Part shown: piece after piece, positions 1 through 13,500 of the stretch
Layout: every line of letters starts with the position of its first letter
Numbering within the stretch: the first letter of the stretch is position 1
Position numbers and translations under genes: made by a program
The notes under the pieces: generated by a model
Seen by the model: only the letters and a program-made list of their open reading frames with translations
Told to the model about the DNA's origin: nothing
Database searches by the model: none
NCBI RefSeq assembly: GCF_000002235.5
Contig: NW_022145615.1
Location: forward strand, 34,976,594 to 35,040,593
Origin: Strongylocentrotus purpuratus
Taxonomy: Eukaryota > Echinodermata > Echinoidea > Camarodonta > Strongylocentrotidae
Direction of reading: 5' to 3'
DNA length: 64,000 nt

Positions 1-391
1 CCCCCCCTCGGCACGATTTACAAATTTCGGCACACAAAATTTCAGATTGATTTCAAATTTAGGCCTACCCCCCCCCCCCCCCTTAAAAAGTCTGGATCCG
101 CGCCTGCACCCACTCTCTCCCTCCGCTCTAAAACGTTGTCGTTTTCCATGATTTTGTTAGTCTTTCAAATGTTTTGTAAATGCTTGTACTATCACATCAG
201 GATTTTACTTCTATAATCTGCTTGAATTTGAATCATGCATGTTTAATCATGTGCAAGGCCAAGATCTAAAAAGAGTGTTCACTTCCAGGGATTTTCCTGC
301 ACAAAATCCTACCCATGCTTAGGGATTTTTTGTTGTTGCAAAAACGTAACCCATTGGGGCGGTAACACCGTGTATACCGTTTTAGGCTAGT

Positions 392-392
<1 letters not shown>

Positions 393-429
<37 letters not shown>
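393..429. repeat. poly-C run
   Basis: An uninterrupted run of 37 C. Similar shorter runs lie at the very start and at about 68-82. Confidence 0.95.
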
Positions 430-431
<2 letters not shown>

Positions 432-1426
432 GTGCACTGTGGTTCAATAATTTGGCTGTATGAAACGCAGTTTGAGTGTATTTGAATCCCCCACAGTATC
501 TTGCACATGTTTACGCATTTGCTTTTATCGAGAGGGCGCCATTCTATAATCATCCTCTTACCCATCGAGTAGGAGAGTGATGCCAACCCGGTTCGAGTGA
601 GGCATATAATGGTGTATAATGATTTGTTGTTCAAGCACCAAAAAAGAGAAAAGGCCAAGGAGTCTTATTAAAATAATGTTTGTGTTTACTTAGTTTCTTA
701 TATAATTACTGGAGACAGACTTTTACATAAGGCTTGGCATCCAAGTCTATACTTGTTTAAAATGTTTTCCCCTTGCTCGTTCTCCATGTCTTCTCCACTT
801 GTGTTATTTTCATGTTATTCAGCCGGTGCATTTATCTCCTGGAATAACTGAGTATATTTTTTTGCATTTGTAGATTTTAATATTTTTTGAAACTGTTATA
901 AAATATCAAAGACCTTTTCCCTCTGATAACGAGCTGCACTAAAGCTTGCACATTACATGCGTATATTATGTAGAAGATATTGAAGAAAAAAGAGGGGTTT
1001 CAATCATCCACAAGTTCTGTGTCCCGGTAAAAGCCAAGTCAGACTTAACAAATTTTCGCAACGAGAAAATAGTTGGACACTGCCAGGGCCCATCTAACCT
1101 TTTTCAAACTCAAACTTTTCTACATTTACAATTTGATTTTGAAAAAAATTATCATTACCTTGGCGAGACCGAGGTCCAAGTGGTCAACCAAAGGCAGGCA
1201 TACGAACTCAATTTGCCGGAACCGGTAATAGTGAATTGATCGAAGTCCTTTTTTTTTCAACTGATCACACTATTTTGCTTTTAAACCGCTTGGAGGTAGG
1301 CCTTTATCTTGTTATTATTATGAAATGCATCGTATGCCTACTTTGTAATGTTATTCCAAACTTTCTGGGGCCTCCCCTGCCTAAAGGGATGACAGAGCTT
1401 GCAAAACATTAATACATAATATTTGA

Positions 1427-1470
1427 CGATTTGACGTTCATATCTTCCCGAACATATGAACGTCAAATCG
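1427..1470. repeat. perfect 17-bp hairpin, 10-base loop
   Basis: CGATTTGACGTTCATAT at 1427-1443 pairs with ATATGAACGTCAAATCG at 1454-1470. Confidence 0.9.
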
Positions 1471-1659
1471 ATTATTGTTAAAATTTGTCACTTTCACCTG
1501 TTCCGCACTTGATTGATTTCAAAGGCACGCCCATTGTTAATGAATGCATGTGAATGAATCATCATTCAATCAATAACAGTCAAAAGAAAAAAACGGCCAT
1601 CTACGTTCACTTAGGGTCGTTCGCTGTTCCCCGTTTATTGCATTGAGCTCAACGCAAAT

Positions 1660-1810
1660 TCGAAATTCCGGAGGTCATCAGCGCATTCAATTACTCACCC
1701 GTAGAAACAACAGACGCCGAGAGCTAGACGCCTAACGATATTTTCATATAGAAATATCAAATTTCACGACTGTTGTCCTGGAGAGCATTCAACAAAGAGT
1801 GGCGTTTGAT
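1660..1810 (+). other. possible non-coding first exon of ADGRV1
   Basis: The sequence GAT|gtaagtga at 1811 is a very strong splice donor, preceded by about 150 bases of mixed composition with no long open frame. It could be the 5' untranslated exon spliced to 4619. This rests on the donor alone. Confidence 0.2.
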
Positions 1811-2192
1811 GTAAGTGAAATCCCTATTTTTCTCTTTAAAATGATCATTTTAAATGGAACGCACAATTATTTCTTAGCTTGTATATGCGTAGGTGAAAGT
1901 GGGAATTTTCGTAACGGTGAAAGTGCACAGCCAGGAATTTAAATGGATCTATCGGCGGGGAGGTACGGCATCGCGCAACAGGTGTAATACTATGGGGCGA
2001 TTGGCAATGCAACGACAGCTCGACAGGTGTTTGGAAAATAATGATGGGGATCCCTAGCCTTAAAGTTAAAGGGATCTGGTAACTTTGTCTCAGATTCTGA
2101 AACAAAATCCTGGATTTAACTCATGCTGCAATTATAATTATAAATCCTTAGATCTAGGTCAGTCAGGAACCCCATGACTTTTACTTAGAGTA

Positions 2193-2962
2193 AAGGAGCC
2201 GGTAATCGGCCAGCTCCAGTTTTCGGCCGATTGGTTGGATGCAAGGTAAAATCACTCTAAAATACGTCGCATAATAGCATAACACATATCCCACACATAC
2301 CATACCATGCCAGTGTCACTGAAGAACCACATTTGCAATGAAAAATATATCCTAAAATATCACATTTTAGCGATGTAATCGGCGGTCCCGCTACCCGAAT
2401 CTGAAAAATCGAGTAGGCTATCTTACGCGTGTCTGTAAGAAATATGGGTACCATAAAATGAGCTTTATTTCAAGTATTTTTCAGATTTAGAGCCCGATTT
2501 TGTGCTAGTCGCAAGCTCAAAAGTATCTCATCGCATGTATTAAATCAATGCAGCCGCACACCGCAACGCACACACGATATCTCTGTCTAATTCAGATTCC
2601 AATATCCGATCACCACAGTACTAGTTTTCGGCCTGGCGAGCTCCGGTGAGCTCCGGCGTGGGATATCTGCTCCGCCCGCTAGTGCTATAGATCAGCGCGG
2701 AAATGCACGGCGCGTGCGCGCGCTTCCTATTGACTTTGTACATGCGACCGAAAACTGGTACGCTATGCCGAAAACTGACTCCGAAACAGTGAAAATTGAA
2801 ATGAATATTGTCATGGCAATTCGTGATTTTTTTCTGGGATTCTTGTTTTGTTTAAATAATAATAATATTTGCTTCATGATTTGAACAAAAAATGATAATA
2901 AATAGGAAGTAAAGGGTCCTAAAAATAGGATTTTGTCTTAAGTGGCCGAAAACGGGCTCCTT
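2193..2962. mobile_element. non-autonomous DNA transposon (MITE-like) with about 20-bp TIRs
   Basis: The left end AAGGAGCCGGTAATCGGCCA and right end TGGCCGAAAACGGGCTCCTT are imperfect inverted repeats flanked by TA on both sides. The motif C-C-G-A-A-A-A-C recurs inside on both strands. No coding capacity. The superfamily is not certain; TA duplication would suit Tc1/mariner-like elements. Confidence 0.5.
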
Positions 2963-4618
2963 TAATCTAGTTTTACAAGCTAGGAATCACCTGTCTGATT
3001 TATTATCAAGATATTTATGATTGGAAATCGAAACCAAATTTTGCGTTTTTCTAACGGTTTTCATAACACTACAGTCTGCGCTACTGTGTGCGTGAACTTA
3101 GCCGTTAGCGATCATAATTAGAATTACAGTCAATAAATTCACGGATGCTCGAACTCGAAGGGGGATTTCTAATTGTCCCAACCCAATTCATCAATGTAAA
3201 TTGTATATCATCCAATTCAACATGGCGAAGATGGGCAAATTCATACAAAAAATAAATTAAAAAATTGACTTGAAAACACATCAGACAATTAGTCTGAACC
3301 ATGTCAGGTGTAAATTTAAAGAAAATATATTTTTAATTGTTGTAGACTACAACGAAAGATATAAGAAGAAAACTGACCAAATATTCTTCCTAAAAATCAT
3401 ACATGTAAAAATGTCCTAAGACATTCGGCAGCTGAAAATGACGTGCACGGTTGCATTACGTGCATTCTCGAAATCAAAATCGTACCTCGCACACACACTC
3501 TCGACATACCACGAATGGTCCGTCGTGGGAAGCTAGCGGGCTGGGAGTTTGCTAGGGAGACCGATGCACCTTTGGAGATTTGCAGCGCGAAATTTTAGCG
3601 GGACTCCAAAGATTTGCGTTGGGAAGCTGGCTGGCTAGCTTTTGCCAAAACAACGCTAGATCGACTGCTGGCAAAATGAAAATAACTACGATCGAGAACA
3701 TCGTCGGTGTTCTTAACTTTTCAGTGAGATAATTCTGAATTCTAATTGAGACTATATAATATATAAAAACGACAAAGAAACCTTGGTAGATCTCTAATAA
3801 CTATACCAAAGCTTGTTTATTTCTCCATTTGACATTTTTTTTCGAGCCATTTGTTCGTGCGCGAGTCAATGCAAACTATGTATTACCTAACTTTCAACAC
3901 GCAAGAAACAGGGAACACTCGCGGACCTTGTATCAAATTCGTTTCTAAAAAAAATTTTAAGGATGATTTTGAAGCAGTGAAGAAAATTGCAAATACGAAT
4001 ATTCATGTATAGAGCCCTGTTCGCTCGAAATTGCTGAATATGGACAAGGTTGAGAAGGGATCTTTTTCTTTGAAAATGTGACCAAACCTGCTGTTTTAAT
4101 TGTTTTCCTTTGGTGGCGGAGCTCCCTAGAGTTAGTTTTTAAGGGAGATGGGATCTCCCTGAGCCCACACTGCACCAGTTGAAAATAAAGGTAAAAATGT
4201 ATATTTAGCTCACAATGTATTAGAAAAAGTATAAATTTATCATGTGTGTTTAAATGGTGGAAAATAAAATAATTCCAAAAATGTTTATTGATGAATTTCA
4301 CTTTTAAAATCACAATCTTGCATGTGCCTATTCTGCAGTTAACCCCTCAAATACAGACCTGATAAGTAACTGTGCCAGACTTATATCAGTCAAAATCCTG
4401 AAAATCAGGGAAAGTCTTATAATCGTATCATATATTATATGGTATTTTCAGGCTTTCTTTTGTCAGATCTAACGGGTGCCTGGGCTAATTTTAAAATTTG
4501 GAAGATACGTGTGTGCTCAAATCAAGTCACGCTTTTATAGCCATCCATTGTATAATGCTATCTTACATAAGCTTGTATGGTACATGTTTGAGTAACCCAA
4601 ACTTCATTTGTCTTGCAG

Positions 4619-4800
4619 ATTGCAGCATGCCGTGTAATGTTTGTGGGGTTCTGTTGCTGCTGGCAGCATCAGTGGCCCTAACCCAAGCTCAGACGATAAG
4701 GTTTCAAGACACAGCAGTCAGTATAGCAGAGGGCAGTGTAGCTAATGTTAGAGTGGAGAAGGCAGGGGCAAGCACTCAACAGATCAATATTGCAGTAAAG
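4619..4800 (+). CDS. ADGRV1: ADGRV1 exon 1: start codon, signal peptide, first half of Calx-beta 1
   Basis: The acceptor ttgtcttgcag precedes eight untranslated bases, then ATG at 4627. The first residues MPCNVCGVLLLLAASVALTQ form a signal peptide with likely cleavage after A-Q-A or near it. Calx-beta 1 begins at T-I-R-F-Q-D. The donor is AAG|gtgaga, phase 0 out (residues 1-58). Because an acceptor lies just upstream, at least one 5' untranslated exon must exist further left. Confidence 0.9.
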
Positions 4801-7800
4801 GTGAGAAGAGTTCCAGACAAAGTTGAGTTCTGGTAAAGATGACAAATAAGCAGTGAACTTTTTTATCTTTCTATTTCAATGTGGAAGAATATCCTAGAAA
4901 CAGTGTCTTCTGAAAAGAATCGCTTCTCAAATGACCTCATATTTGAAATATACAACAAGAAATAGCTGCAGTGTTAAGACCAAACTTCTATGCAACATGT
5001 TGTGTAGTCCCATTAACATGTATTCCCATTACAGTTTAGATTGCATGTAGCTTTCAGTAAGACTCTGCCAATATCTTATCAGGTAGATGATTCCAAGACC
5101 TCAGAATATACACATATTGGTATTTTCTTCCTTAAGAAAACAATCTTTTCCAATTGCATGAGCAGCTCTCAACTTTGTCTTTATCATTGTCTCAGCTATT
5201 AGTGTAAGTTCAAGTTCAAGTTCATTTTATTTCCATTTCTCGTATAAAAATACATTTAACAATACATTATACATATAAGCAAATATATAAATATAAATAA
5301 TACAAAGAATATGGAGGAGCCAGCAGAGGCCATTGGCCTTTCAAAGGCTGGGCTCGTGTCCTCAGCTAATAATACAAAGTACAGAGAAAAAAATAAAAAA
5401 TAAACAATGGGTAGTAAGTAAATAAACAAATGAGTACAGGCTAAATGAATTAAACATACGATAGGAATTCCTTCATTAAATAGTTCTTGTATTTACGTTT
5501 AAATGAGGCAACAGATGGGCACATTTTTATATGGGTAGGTATTGCATTCCAACTAATTACTCCGGAATATTTAACTGATCTACGTGAAGTATGGTATTTT
5601 AACAATGGAATATATAAATCATTAGCATGTCTTGTGTAATGAGGATGAACATCCTTTGTTATTTTGAACATATTATCGAAAATAGAAGGTAACATATTCT
5701 TATTGTACATATACATAAATGATCCAACTTGCAATTCATGTATTTGAAATATGGTAAGTACATTTAATTTCCTAAAATGCGGTTCAGATGGGGTTCTGGG
5801 GTGAGAATTTGTAATTGCACGTAGTGCTCTTTTCTGTAAAACATAAACTTGATTCATTAAAGTTTTTGCACAATGTCCCCATATCAAAGTACAATAGGAC
5901 AGATGAGGAAGAATGATTGCATTGTAGATATTAATCAATATATTTAGAGGAATCAAGTGTCGTATTCTATATAATACACCTATTGCACATGAAATCTTCC
6001 GCCGGGTATTATTAATATGTGGAGCCCAAGTAAGATTTTCATCAAGTGTCACTCCAAGAAATACAGTATTAGAAACTTGTAATATATTATAGTTATTTTG
6101 ACCTGAAAGTTTTTTGTTTTTCTGCTTGAATATCATATAATTAGTTTTTGTTTAATTTATAAGTAATTTGTTAGCCAAAAACCACAACTCAATTTTTGGT
6201 ATTTCTGAAGTAATTATGGTTGATATTTCATAGATATTTTTACCAGACACAAAGAGGTTTGTGTCATCTGCAAATATGATTGGGCAAAGGTTTGGGCTTA
6301 CGTATTGAATGTCATTAATATATAATAGAAAAATTAATGGACCTAAAATTGACCCTTGCGGAATACCTCCAGCGAGTGTCAATAATGTTGAGTTAACACC
6401 ATCTATATAAACAAATTGCTTTCTGTTAAATAAATAGCTATGTATCAATTCTAAAGAAATTCCTCTAATACCATAAAATTTCAACTTACGTAACAAAATA
6501 TCATGATTGATTGAGTCGAATGCCTTTGATAGGTCCAAAAATATTCCCAGTCCAATATTCTTATTTTCAAAAGCTGTATTAAGTTGATCGATAAATTCAA
6601 GTAGGGCCATAGATGTAGAATGTCCAGAGCGAAAACCAAATTGTCTGTTGTATAAAATATTGTGTTTACATATATAAGACATAAGTTTTGCATATATCAA
6701 TTTTTCAAAAAGTTTATCAAAGACCGAAAGCAGGGACACAGGTTGATAGTTTGTACATAAAGATTTATCTCCCTTTTTAAATATTGGCAAAACTTTAGCA
6801 ACTTTTAAAGCATCTGGAAAGCATCCTGTTTCTATAGAGGTATTGAAAATATGAGTTAACACTGGAGCAACAATGTGTATACATTGTTTTAAAACTTTGG
6901 TGTCTATATCATCGTAACCTGCGCTTTTGCCTTCTTTTAAACTAAAACACTGTATTGATTACCTCAGATTCCTTTGTACATGTGAAAAATAAGGATTGTG
7001 GATAATCACCACACAAATATTTAATAGGGTCTGTTAAAGTATTAGGCATATTGTTTGCAACATTCTCACCAACAGAAACAAAATATTCATTAAAAACTCG
7101 CAACACTTCTGATGGTTCCTCAATATTTTGTCCATCTTTTAAAAGACTTGGACATTCAATTTTCTTTTGTTGTTTTAAAATATTGTTTATAACACGCCAT
7201 GTTCCTTTCAAATCATTTCTTTTACCATAAAATTTCTTTTGATAATAGTCACGTTTTGCACTTCTAATCGCATTATTTACAATATTCCTTTGTTTCTTGT
7301 AGTTGTAAACATCTTCTCTGTAATGGGTGGGATTTTTTATAAATTTGTGATACAAAGCATTTTTCTTACGACAAAGCTTTTTTAAAGAATGATCATACCA
7401 TGGGTTACGTTTTTCTTTTCGATTATCTTTGGATTGTTGTTTTGGAAAGCAATGATCATAAATAGAGCCAAAAACCTCAAAAAATGAATTGTATAACTGG
7501 TTAACATCAGTAGTTGAATTTTTCAAAATGAATTCCCAGTTCACCTTACTCAATTCAGTACAGAATAATATTATATTTTCTTCGTTAATATGCCTCACAC
7601 TTCGAGCAGACCTTACATTTTGGTCTGAATTCATAATAAGATTAGAAATACAAAATATAGGCATGTGGTCACTTACAGGGTATGTAATAATTCCAGACAA
7701 ATAATCATCACATGTGCTGTTAACAAAAATATTATCCAACAAAGTTGAGGTTTCTATAGTGATTCGAGTTGGCTTAGATATTACAGGAGAAAAAGAATAG

Positions 7801-10402
7801 GAATTCATAAATTGTACAAAATCATTAGGCTCCATCTCTTCTCCAACAAAATGATTTATATTGAAATCTCCCATTATATAGCAAGGTTTGTGATCACCAA
7901 TAACTTTAAAGAGGATTGGTTCAAAAGATTCCTTGAATGCAAGAATTGTCTGACCTGGTGGTCTGTATACTACGCCAACTATGACACTCTTCCTGTTGAA
8001 AAAAAGTTCAACAAACATACTTTCTACTTCACTCACAAATAATTTTAAGTCTTCACGTATTTTATATTTCAATGATTCATTTACAAATATTCCAACTCCA
8101 CCACCTGAGCGATCACTTCTACCTTGACTGACAAAATTATATCCATCCAATTCGTGGATTGGCAGAAGTTTCTCATTTTCTTTTATCCATGTTTCTGTAA
8201 TTCCTATTACTGAAAAAGAAGGTTTGATATTTGATAGACATGCATGTAATTTATCAGTATTTTTTTTAAAACTTCTTACATTAGCATGGAATAATGAAAA
8301 AAATGAAGACTTGCACTCAGGTAAATTTTTCAACTCATAATATTCTGATTTAGCAGTCATAAATGTGTCACTCATAAAAAAATATTATGAATATAGCAAT
8401 ATGTAATAATAAATACAAGTACATGTGATTCAAGTCACCTCTTTTTGTAAATATGCCTCAAACTATCTTCTGAAGGAAATAGAATTAAAAACAGTGAAAA
8501 GTTACAACCTGTTGATCTGTGTTAAATCTATGGAAAAGATTACATGTAGATAAATATTTTGAACAGTTTTTAAAAATTACTACAACTGTACTTTCTTAAT
8601 CTACATAGTTACAACTGACTTACTAAAGAAGAAAAAAATGGGTAAGTGGAATGGCAAAAGCCATCTGGAACAGATAAGTTACAGTTATACTATCATTGAA
8701 CATACAACCTGTATAAAGCACATTTAAAGTCAGAATATAAAATACGAATATGAATATGTGGATCCGAGGAATTTATCATACATATTAAAAACTTCATAAA
8801 CACATGGAGTTTTATGATTAATAATGTAGACATCGATGCATGCTAATACATATAAACAGTTCACAGTGGAGTTCCTTCATAAAGAGGTAAATAAGAATGA
8901 GAATGAGAATGATCCTGCCTGAAGAAGTCAACTGGCCAACTTCACATTCATGCCGTAAGGCAATATGCATATTCCCAAGAATTTCATTACATTGAGTCGC
9001 CACCATGTTTATAATCTCAAAAGATCAGCTTTGCTTCGTATCATCTGTTTAGTTGTATTACCATTTCGCTTGGATGACAGTACAAATACTTTGCCATCAG
9101 AAGACCAAGCAGCTTGTACTTTCTCACAGGACTTTGCTTCATGTAGCAGGTCAAAATTCCTAGGAGTAAGGTCCTCATAGATAGCAATCCTTGCTCCTTT
9201 CAGCGAAGTTCGATGTTTGAGGAGCATCTGCCTTATGCGATACGAAGACAATTTAGCAATGATGCCACAACTTCTTGTTTTGTCCTGGGGAAGCCTACCT
9301 ACACGATGAGATCTGTCTATCTGCTCAAGACGCAGGTCCACATTCATTTTCTTTGCTACCGAGATAATAATATCATCTGTATTTTCATTCTTCTCTTCTT
9401 TAACTCCAAAAATACGAACACATGATCTTCTTGAGTACTGTTCTAACTCGTTGGTCTCATACTCCAAGCGAGAAATGCATTCTTCTTTTTTCTCAAGTTG
9501 TTTCTCTAGTGCCGTGATTTTCCGGATGTGTGAATCAGACATATTCTGAAGATCCATCATGCCTGATCCCATCTTTTCTGTCATAGAAGATAGATTATTC
9601 CATTTACTATTCAACTCAGACTGCACCTCCAGGATCAACCTGTCAGACTAAGTATGATGTACATTAAATCCTATAAATGTAAAATAGACAGTTTAGACTT
9701 AAGACAAATGGGAAAAAAAGGTAATTTTTTCACATGAGTCATAAGTCATGCAGGAAAATATCTTTTACAACTTACTTTAAAAAGGCAAACTGTTTGTATG
9801 TTAGTAGAGAAATGAACAATACTCACCAGGTGAAATCTATGTCATAAAGGAAATTTAAAAAAAATCAATGCAGGAAAGTATTAAAGTCTTGAATACTTTT
9901 CTCCTCCTTTGCAGATTCAAGATCAAAATGATGATTTCTTTGAAAAATCAACAATTCTAACATTTGAAGCGAGTGACACCTCTTCCACTGAGACTGCATC
10001 GTTCACCTCAATAGATGATGTGCTGCCAGAACCAGCAGAGATCTTCATGTTAACATTACAAGTCATAGGCAATGGGGCTAGTATTGGAAGCCCCAGCCAG
10101 GCTCAGGTCACCGTGGACGACAGCGACGATGCTTTTGGGATCATTGCATTCGATATGGTAAGTTTAACTTTCGTATTATATGCATATCAGTCGGCCTAGC
10201 AAAGTAGCATTTCATAATAGGTGAATGCTTTCATACTTTGAAAAGGTGCCGATAATAGGCTTACATAAAATGTACAGTAGTGGAATTCTTCCTCTCTCTC
10301 TCAAACTCTTTCATACTGGTAATTAATAGACCATTAATTGTCTTTATGATAGATAAAAAATAGGAAGGTAGAATAGAATGTGAGAGATAAATGGAGAGAG
10401 AA

Positions 10403-10444
<42 letters not shown>

Positions 10445-10507
10445 TGTGTAACAGAGAGAGAGAGAGAGGCAAACAAGAAGAGAGAGAGAAAGAGAAACAG
10501 AGAGAGA

Positions 10508-10538
<31 letters not shown>

Positions 10539-13500
10539 GCAGACAAGAAGATAGAAAAGAGAAAAATGTATTAAATATAAAGAGGGATAAGAGAGGGAGA
10601 GAGGAGATCGGAAGTTTATCATCAGAGATTGGAAGAGGCATAAGGAATAGGGATAGCAAGATATTGCACAATAGAACATAAACAGAAGAAAATGCTTTGT
10701 ACAATTACATGTACATTGTAAATGTATAGCTGGACTTTTATAGATCAAATGCGTACCATCTGTTTTTAAGAGTCTAACTGTGTCAACAAAACATCTTTTC
10801 TCTGATTAATATATTGGACACACTGTTAGAGCAATGACAAGTTAAATAAGGGGATATGCTCTATACACAGTACAGGTAATTGACATTGTTTACACAAAAA
10901 GGCACAGGTGCAAGCAATTCACAAACATGGTAGGGGAGGATGCCTCAGGATGGAGTACACATTTGCATTGACATGGGGTTTAAATGTATATATTTGTCCA
11001 CTGTCTGTATGTTATTATGAGAATTGGCATTGTGAGGCCATTTCATTTTCACTGTGAAGTTGTAAATCTTTGATACAATTGCATTCTTTAATTACTGCTA
11101 TAATTTGTATGGTGTCAAAATTCTTGAATTGCATAGTTTTACAACCTTCATTTGAAGTGTTTGGTATTAAACACAAGTACATGCTTATGTTATGTTTTGA
11201 ACCAAAATGGTGGGAGTTCCATATATTCCAAACAGACGATAGTTGTTACAAATTCAAGAGTACTTCATATTGTGTATATTTTTTTAAATTTTTAATTATT
11301 CAATACATTTACATGTATGAACATAATGCACTATTGATCCAACCAGACTATCTTACATCCTACTTCTGTGTAAATGTAATATATACATGATACAGGTATT
11401 TTGTAGACAAGTGCAATCACCAACCCATAACTGTTTTGTACCCACTTTGATTCCTTGTATGATCACAGGTATCACCATTGTATGTAAATGAAGATCAGGG
11501 TAGTAATAACCCTGTCCAGTTCTTACTGAGAAGAGATGCTGGTCTCTTTGGCACCGTAGTGGTTAACTATCAGGTAAGACATGTACACTGTAGCCTCATC
11601 TAAAATTGATTGCATAATTGACAGGGTTTAGAAAATAATGAAGTTGGTTTTCAAATAAATTAGATGTTGAAGGAATTGCCTGTAAATCTTCCTCAACTTC
11701 ACTCTTTACTTTCTTCTTCCTAAAATGCACTAAACATTCAATAGTTTTCATTTGAAGCCTTCAAACCTGCTTTTTTAGATATATTGTGGAGTATATTTGT
11801 GAACAATATATTAGAACCTTGAAATAGCTGTACCAAGACATTTGTGATTTTTGGTACAAACTGATTTTTTAAGATTTTATTTTGTAACCTGACATTTACT
11901 CTGGAGAGAGCACATGTAACTTGTTTCTGTACAGCCAGGAAATGGAACAAAGCTATCTAGTCACTCTAAGGATTTGTTCCTATTAAAAAAAAACAACTTT
12001 GTCACATGTATGTGTAATTAAATGTATGTGAAATTAATATAAACAATAATGATTACCTACATATTCACTCAGGTAAATTGATTTTTTAAACAAAGCAAGA
12101 TTTCTTCATTGGTTCTTAAAAATCTCTCTATTAGTGTCATATACTCAGGTGAATTTGGTGAAGAAGCAATGTTGCTTAAAGTTCTTCATCAGTGTCATAT
12201 ACATGTGTACATCCTAATTGCAGATATCAGGTGGCCCCAATGCAGCAAGTAATGACCTTTCACCTGTGACATCATCTGTTACATTCCAAGAAGGGGATTC
12301 GGCAGCATCGTTTATTGTATCAGTACTAGCAGATCAGGTAAACAACATTGTAAGGTTATTGCCATTCTAAGATTATAACTGTTTTAATACTAAAAATTCA
12401 TAGTTGTGTTATTTGCTGTTTTACATGATTAACCATTTGAATACAATTTCATTGTGGTATAGTCTTCCACACATTTTTCCTCATACTGCATCCCAAGTGA
12501 TCTTGGGCTTGGTATTTGACAAGTAAAGGATGATAAAGTTTGAATTTTTGTTTTCATTTTTGTGAAGGTCAGAGAAATTGTGGTTGAAATTTTCACATGG
12601 AATTTTTTTTGCTGAAATCTTGAATTAAAGCTGACATTGTGGTGATACAGCAGCAATTCAGGAATAATTTTTAAGCCATTTTTTATTAATTACTCATCTG
12701 TGCCCCGACCCTCTGATGTCAGTGATATCTCATTTCATTGAGGAAGGAGTTAGCACTACATGTGTATGTGGAAAGACTATGACGGTTTGATGTATTCCTA
12801 TGTCTGTTTTATTTGCCACAGGTGCCTGAGAATGAAGAGGTTTTCAATATTGAGCTGACTAGTGTAACGGGTGGTGCACGGCTGAATGCTTCGGCCTCAT
12901 CTATGCAACTGATCATCCAAGAGAACGATAGTCCCCTGCGCTTTGCCCAACCCCTCTACATCTTTGATGAGGATGCAGGGAACGTCTTTGTGGAGGTCTT
13001 GAGAGGGTTGGCAGCTGATGGAGAGACCAGTCTTGGCACTGTGGAGGGGTCTGTCACCGTGAACTATTACCTCACACCCAGTGGTGCCGAATTCGGTCTA
13101 GACTATGTGGCAACGAATGGCAGTATCACCTTTTCTTCGGGAGAAACCAGGATGCCCATCAATATTGGGATTTTACCGGACAGCACCCCAGAACTCAGTG
13201 AGGACATTGTTATTACCCTGATCAACCCATCCGATAATGCAGTTATCGCAGCTCCATCAAGTACTATCGCAAGGATCCTTGCAAACGATGATCACAACGG
13301 AGTTCTCTCCTTCAATTCCTCCGGATCTCTGTACATCGTGGTTGATGAGGAAACAACACGTATCGTGAGAGACTTTGTGGTTGTGAGGACAGGAGGAGCA
13401 TTTGGAGAGGTGACTGTGGGTTACCAAGTGCTGCTCAACACCTCACAGACTCAAGAGTCTTCTGGCATAGTCCGCTTCCAGGATGGACAGCGATCCCAGG

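Larger units (their letters stand above)
1..4618. other. 5' flank or 5' UTR intron, no gene recognised
   Basis: No open frame here has domain-like content. It holds poly-C runs (about 68-82 and 393-429), a perfect hairpin (1427-1470), a TIR element (2193-2962) and a GC-richer stretch at about 3480-3720. Since the first coding exon has an acceptor just before its ATG, the promoter and non-coding first exon of ADGRV1 lie in or left of this stretch. I see no clear TATA box placed with a start site. Confidence 0.6.
5206..9650 (-). mobile_element. CR1/Jockey-type non-LTR retrotransposon (LINE), nearly complete
   Basis: Read on the minus strand this has ORF1 (9638-9009), a spacer, and ORF2 with endonuclease (8375-6942) and reverse transcriptase (about 6940-5450). 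It ends in a short direct repeat of GAACTT (5206-5223) instead of poly(A), as in CR1/L2-type LINEs. It lies in intron 1, antisense to ADGRV1, directly next to MITE copy 1. Target-site duplications could not be fixed and the 5' end is uncertain. Damage is light (one frameshift and one in-frame stop in ORF2; no in-frame ATG at the start of ORF1), suggesting a fairly recent insertion. Confidence 0.85.

Noticed and set aside
946-1239. 97-codon open frame upstream of ADGRV1
   Set aside because: No recognisable domain, composition of random AT-rich sequence, and no splice or start context.
5450-9638. Separate host genes on the minus strand
   Set aside because: The frames carry LINE ORF1, APE endonuclease and RT motifs in the standard order.
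10261-10704. Long open frames over the GA microsatellite
   Set aside because: They are low-complexity Ser/Leu or Arg/Glu translations of (GA)n/(CT)n in several frames.
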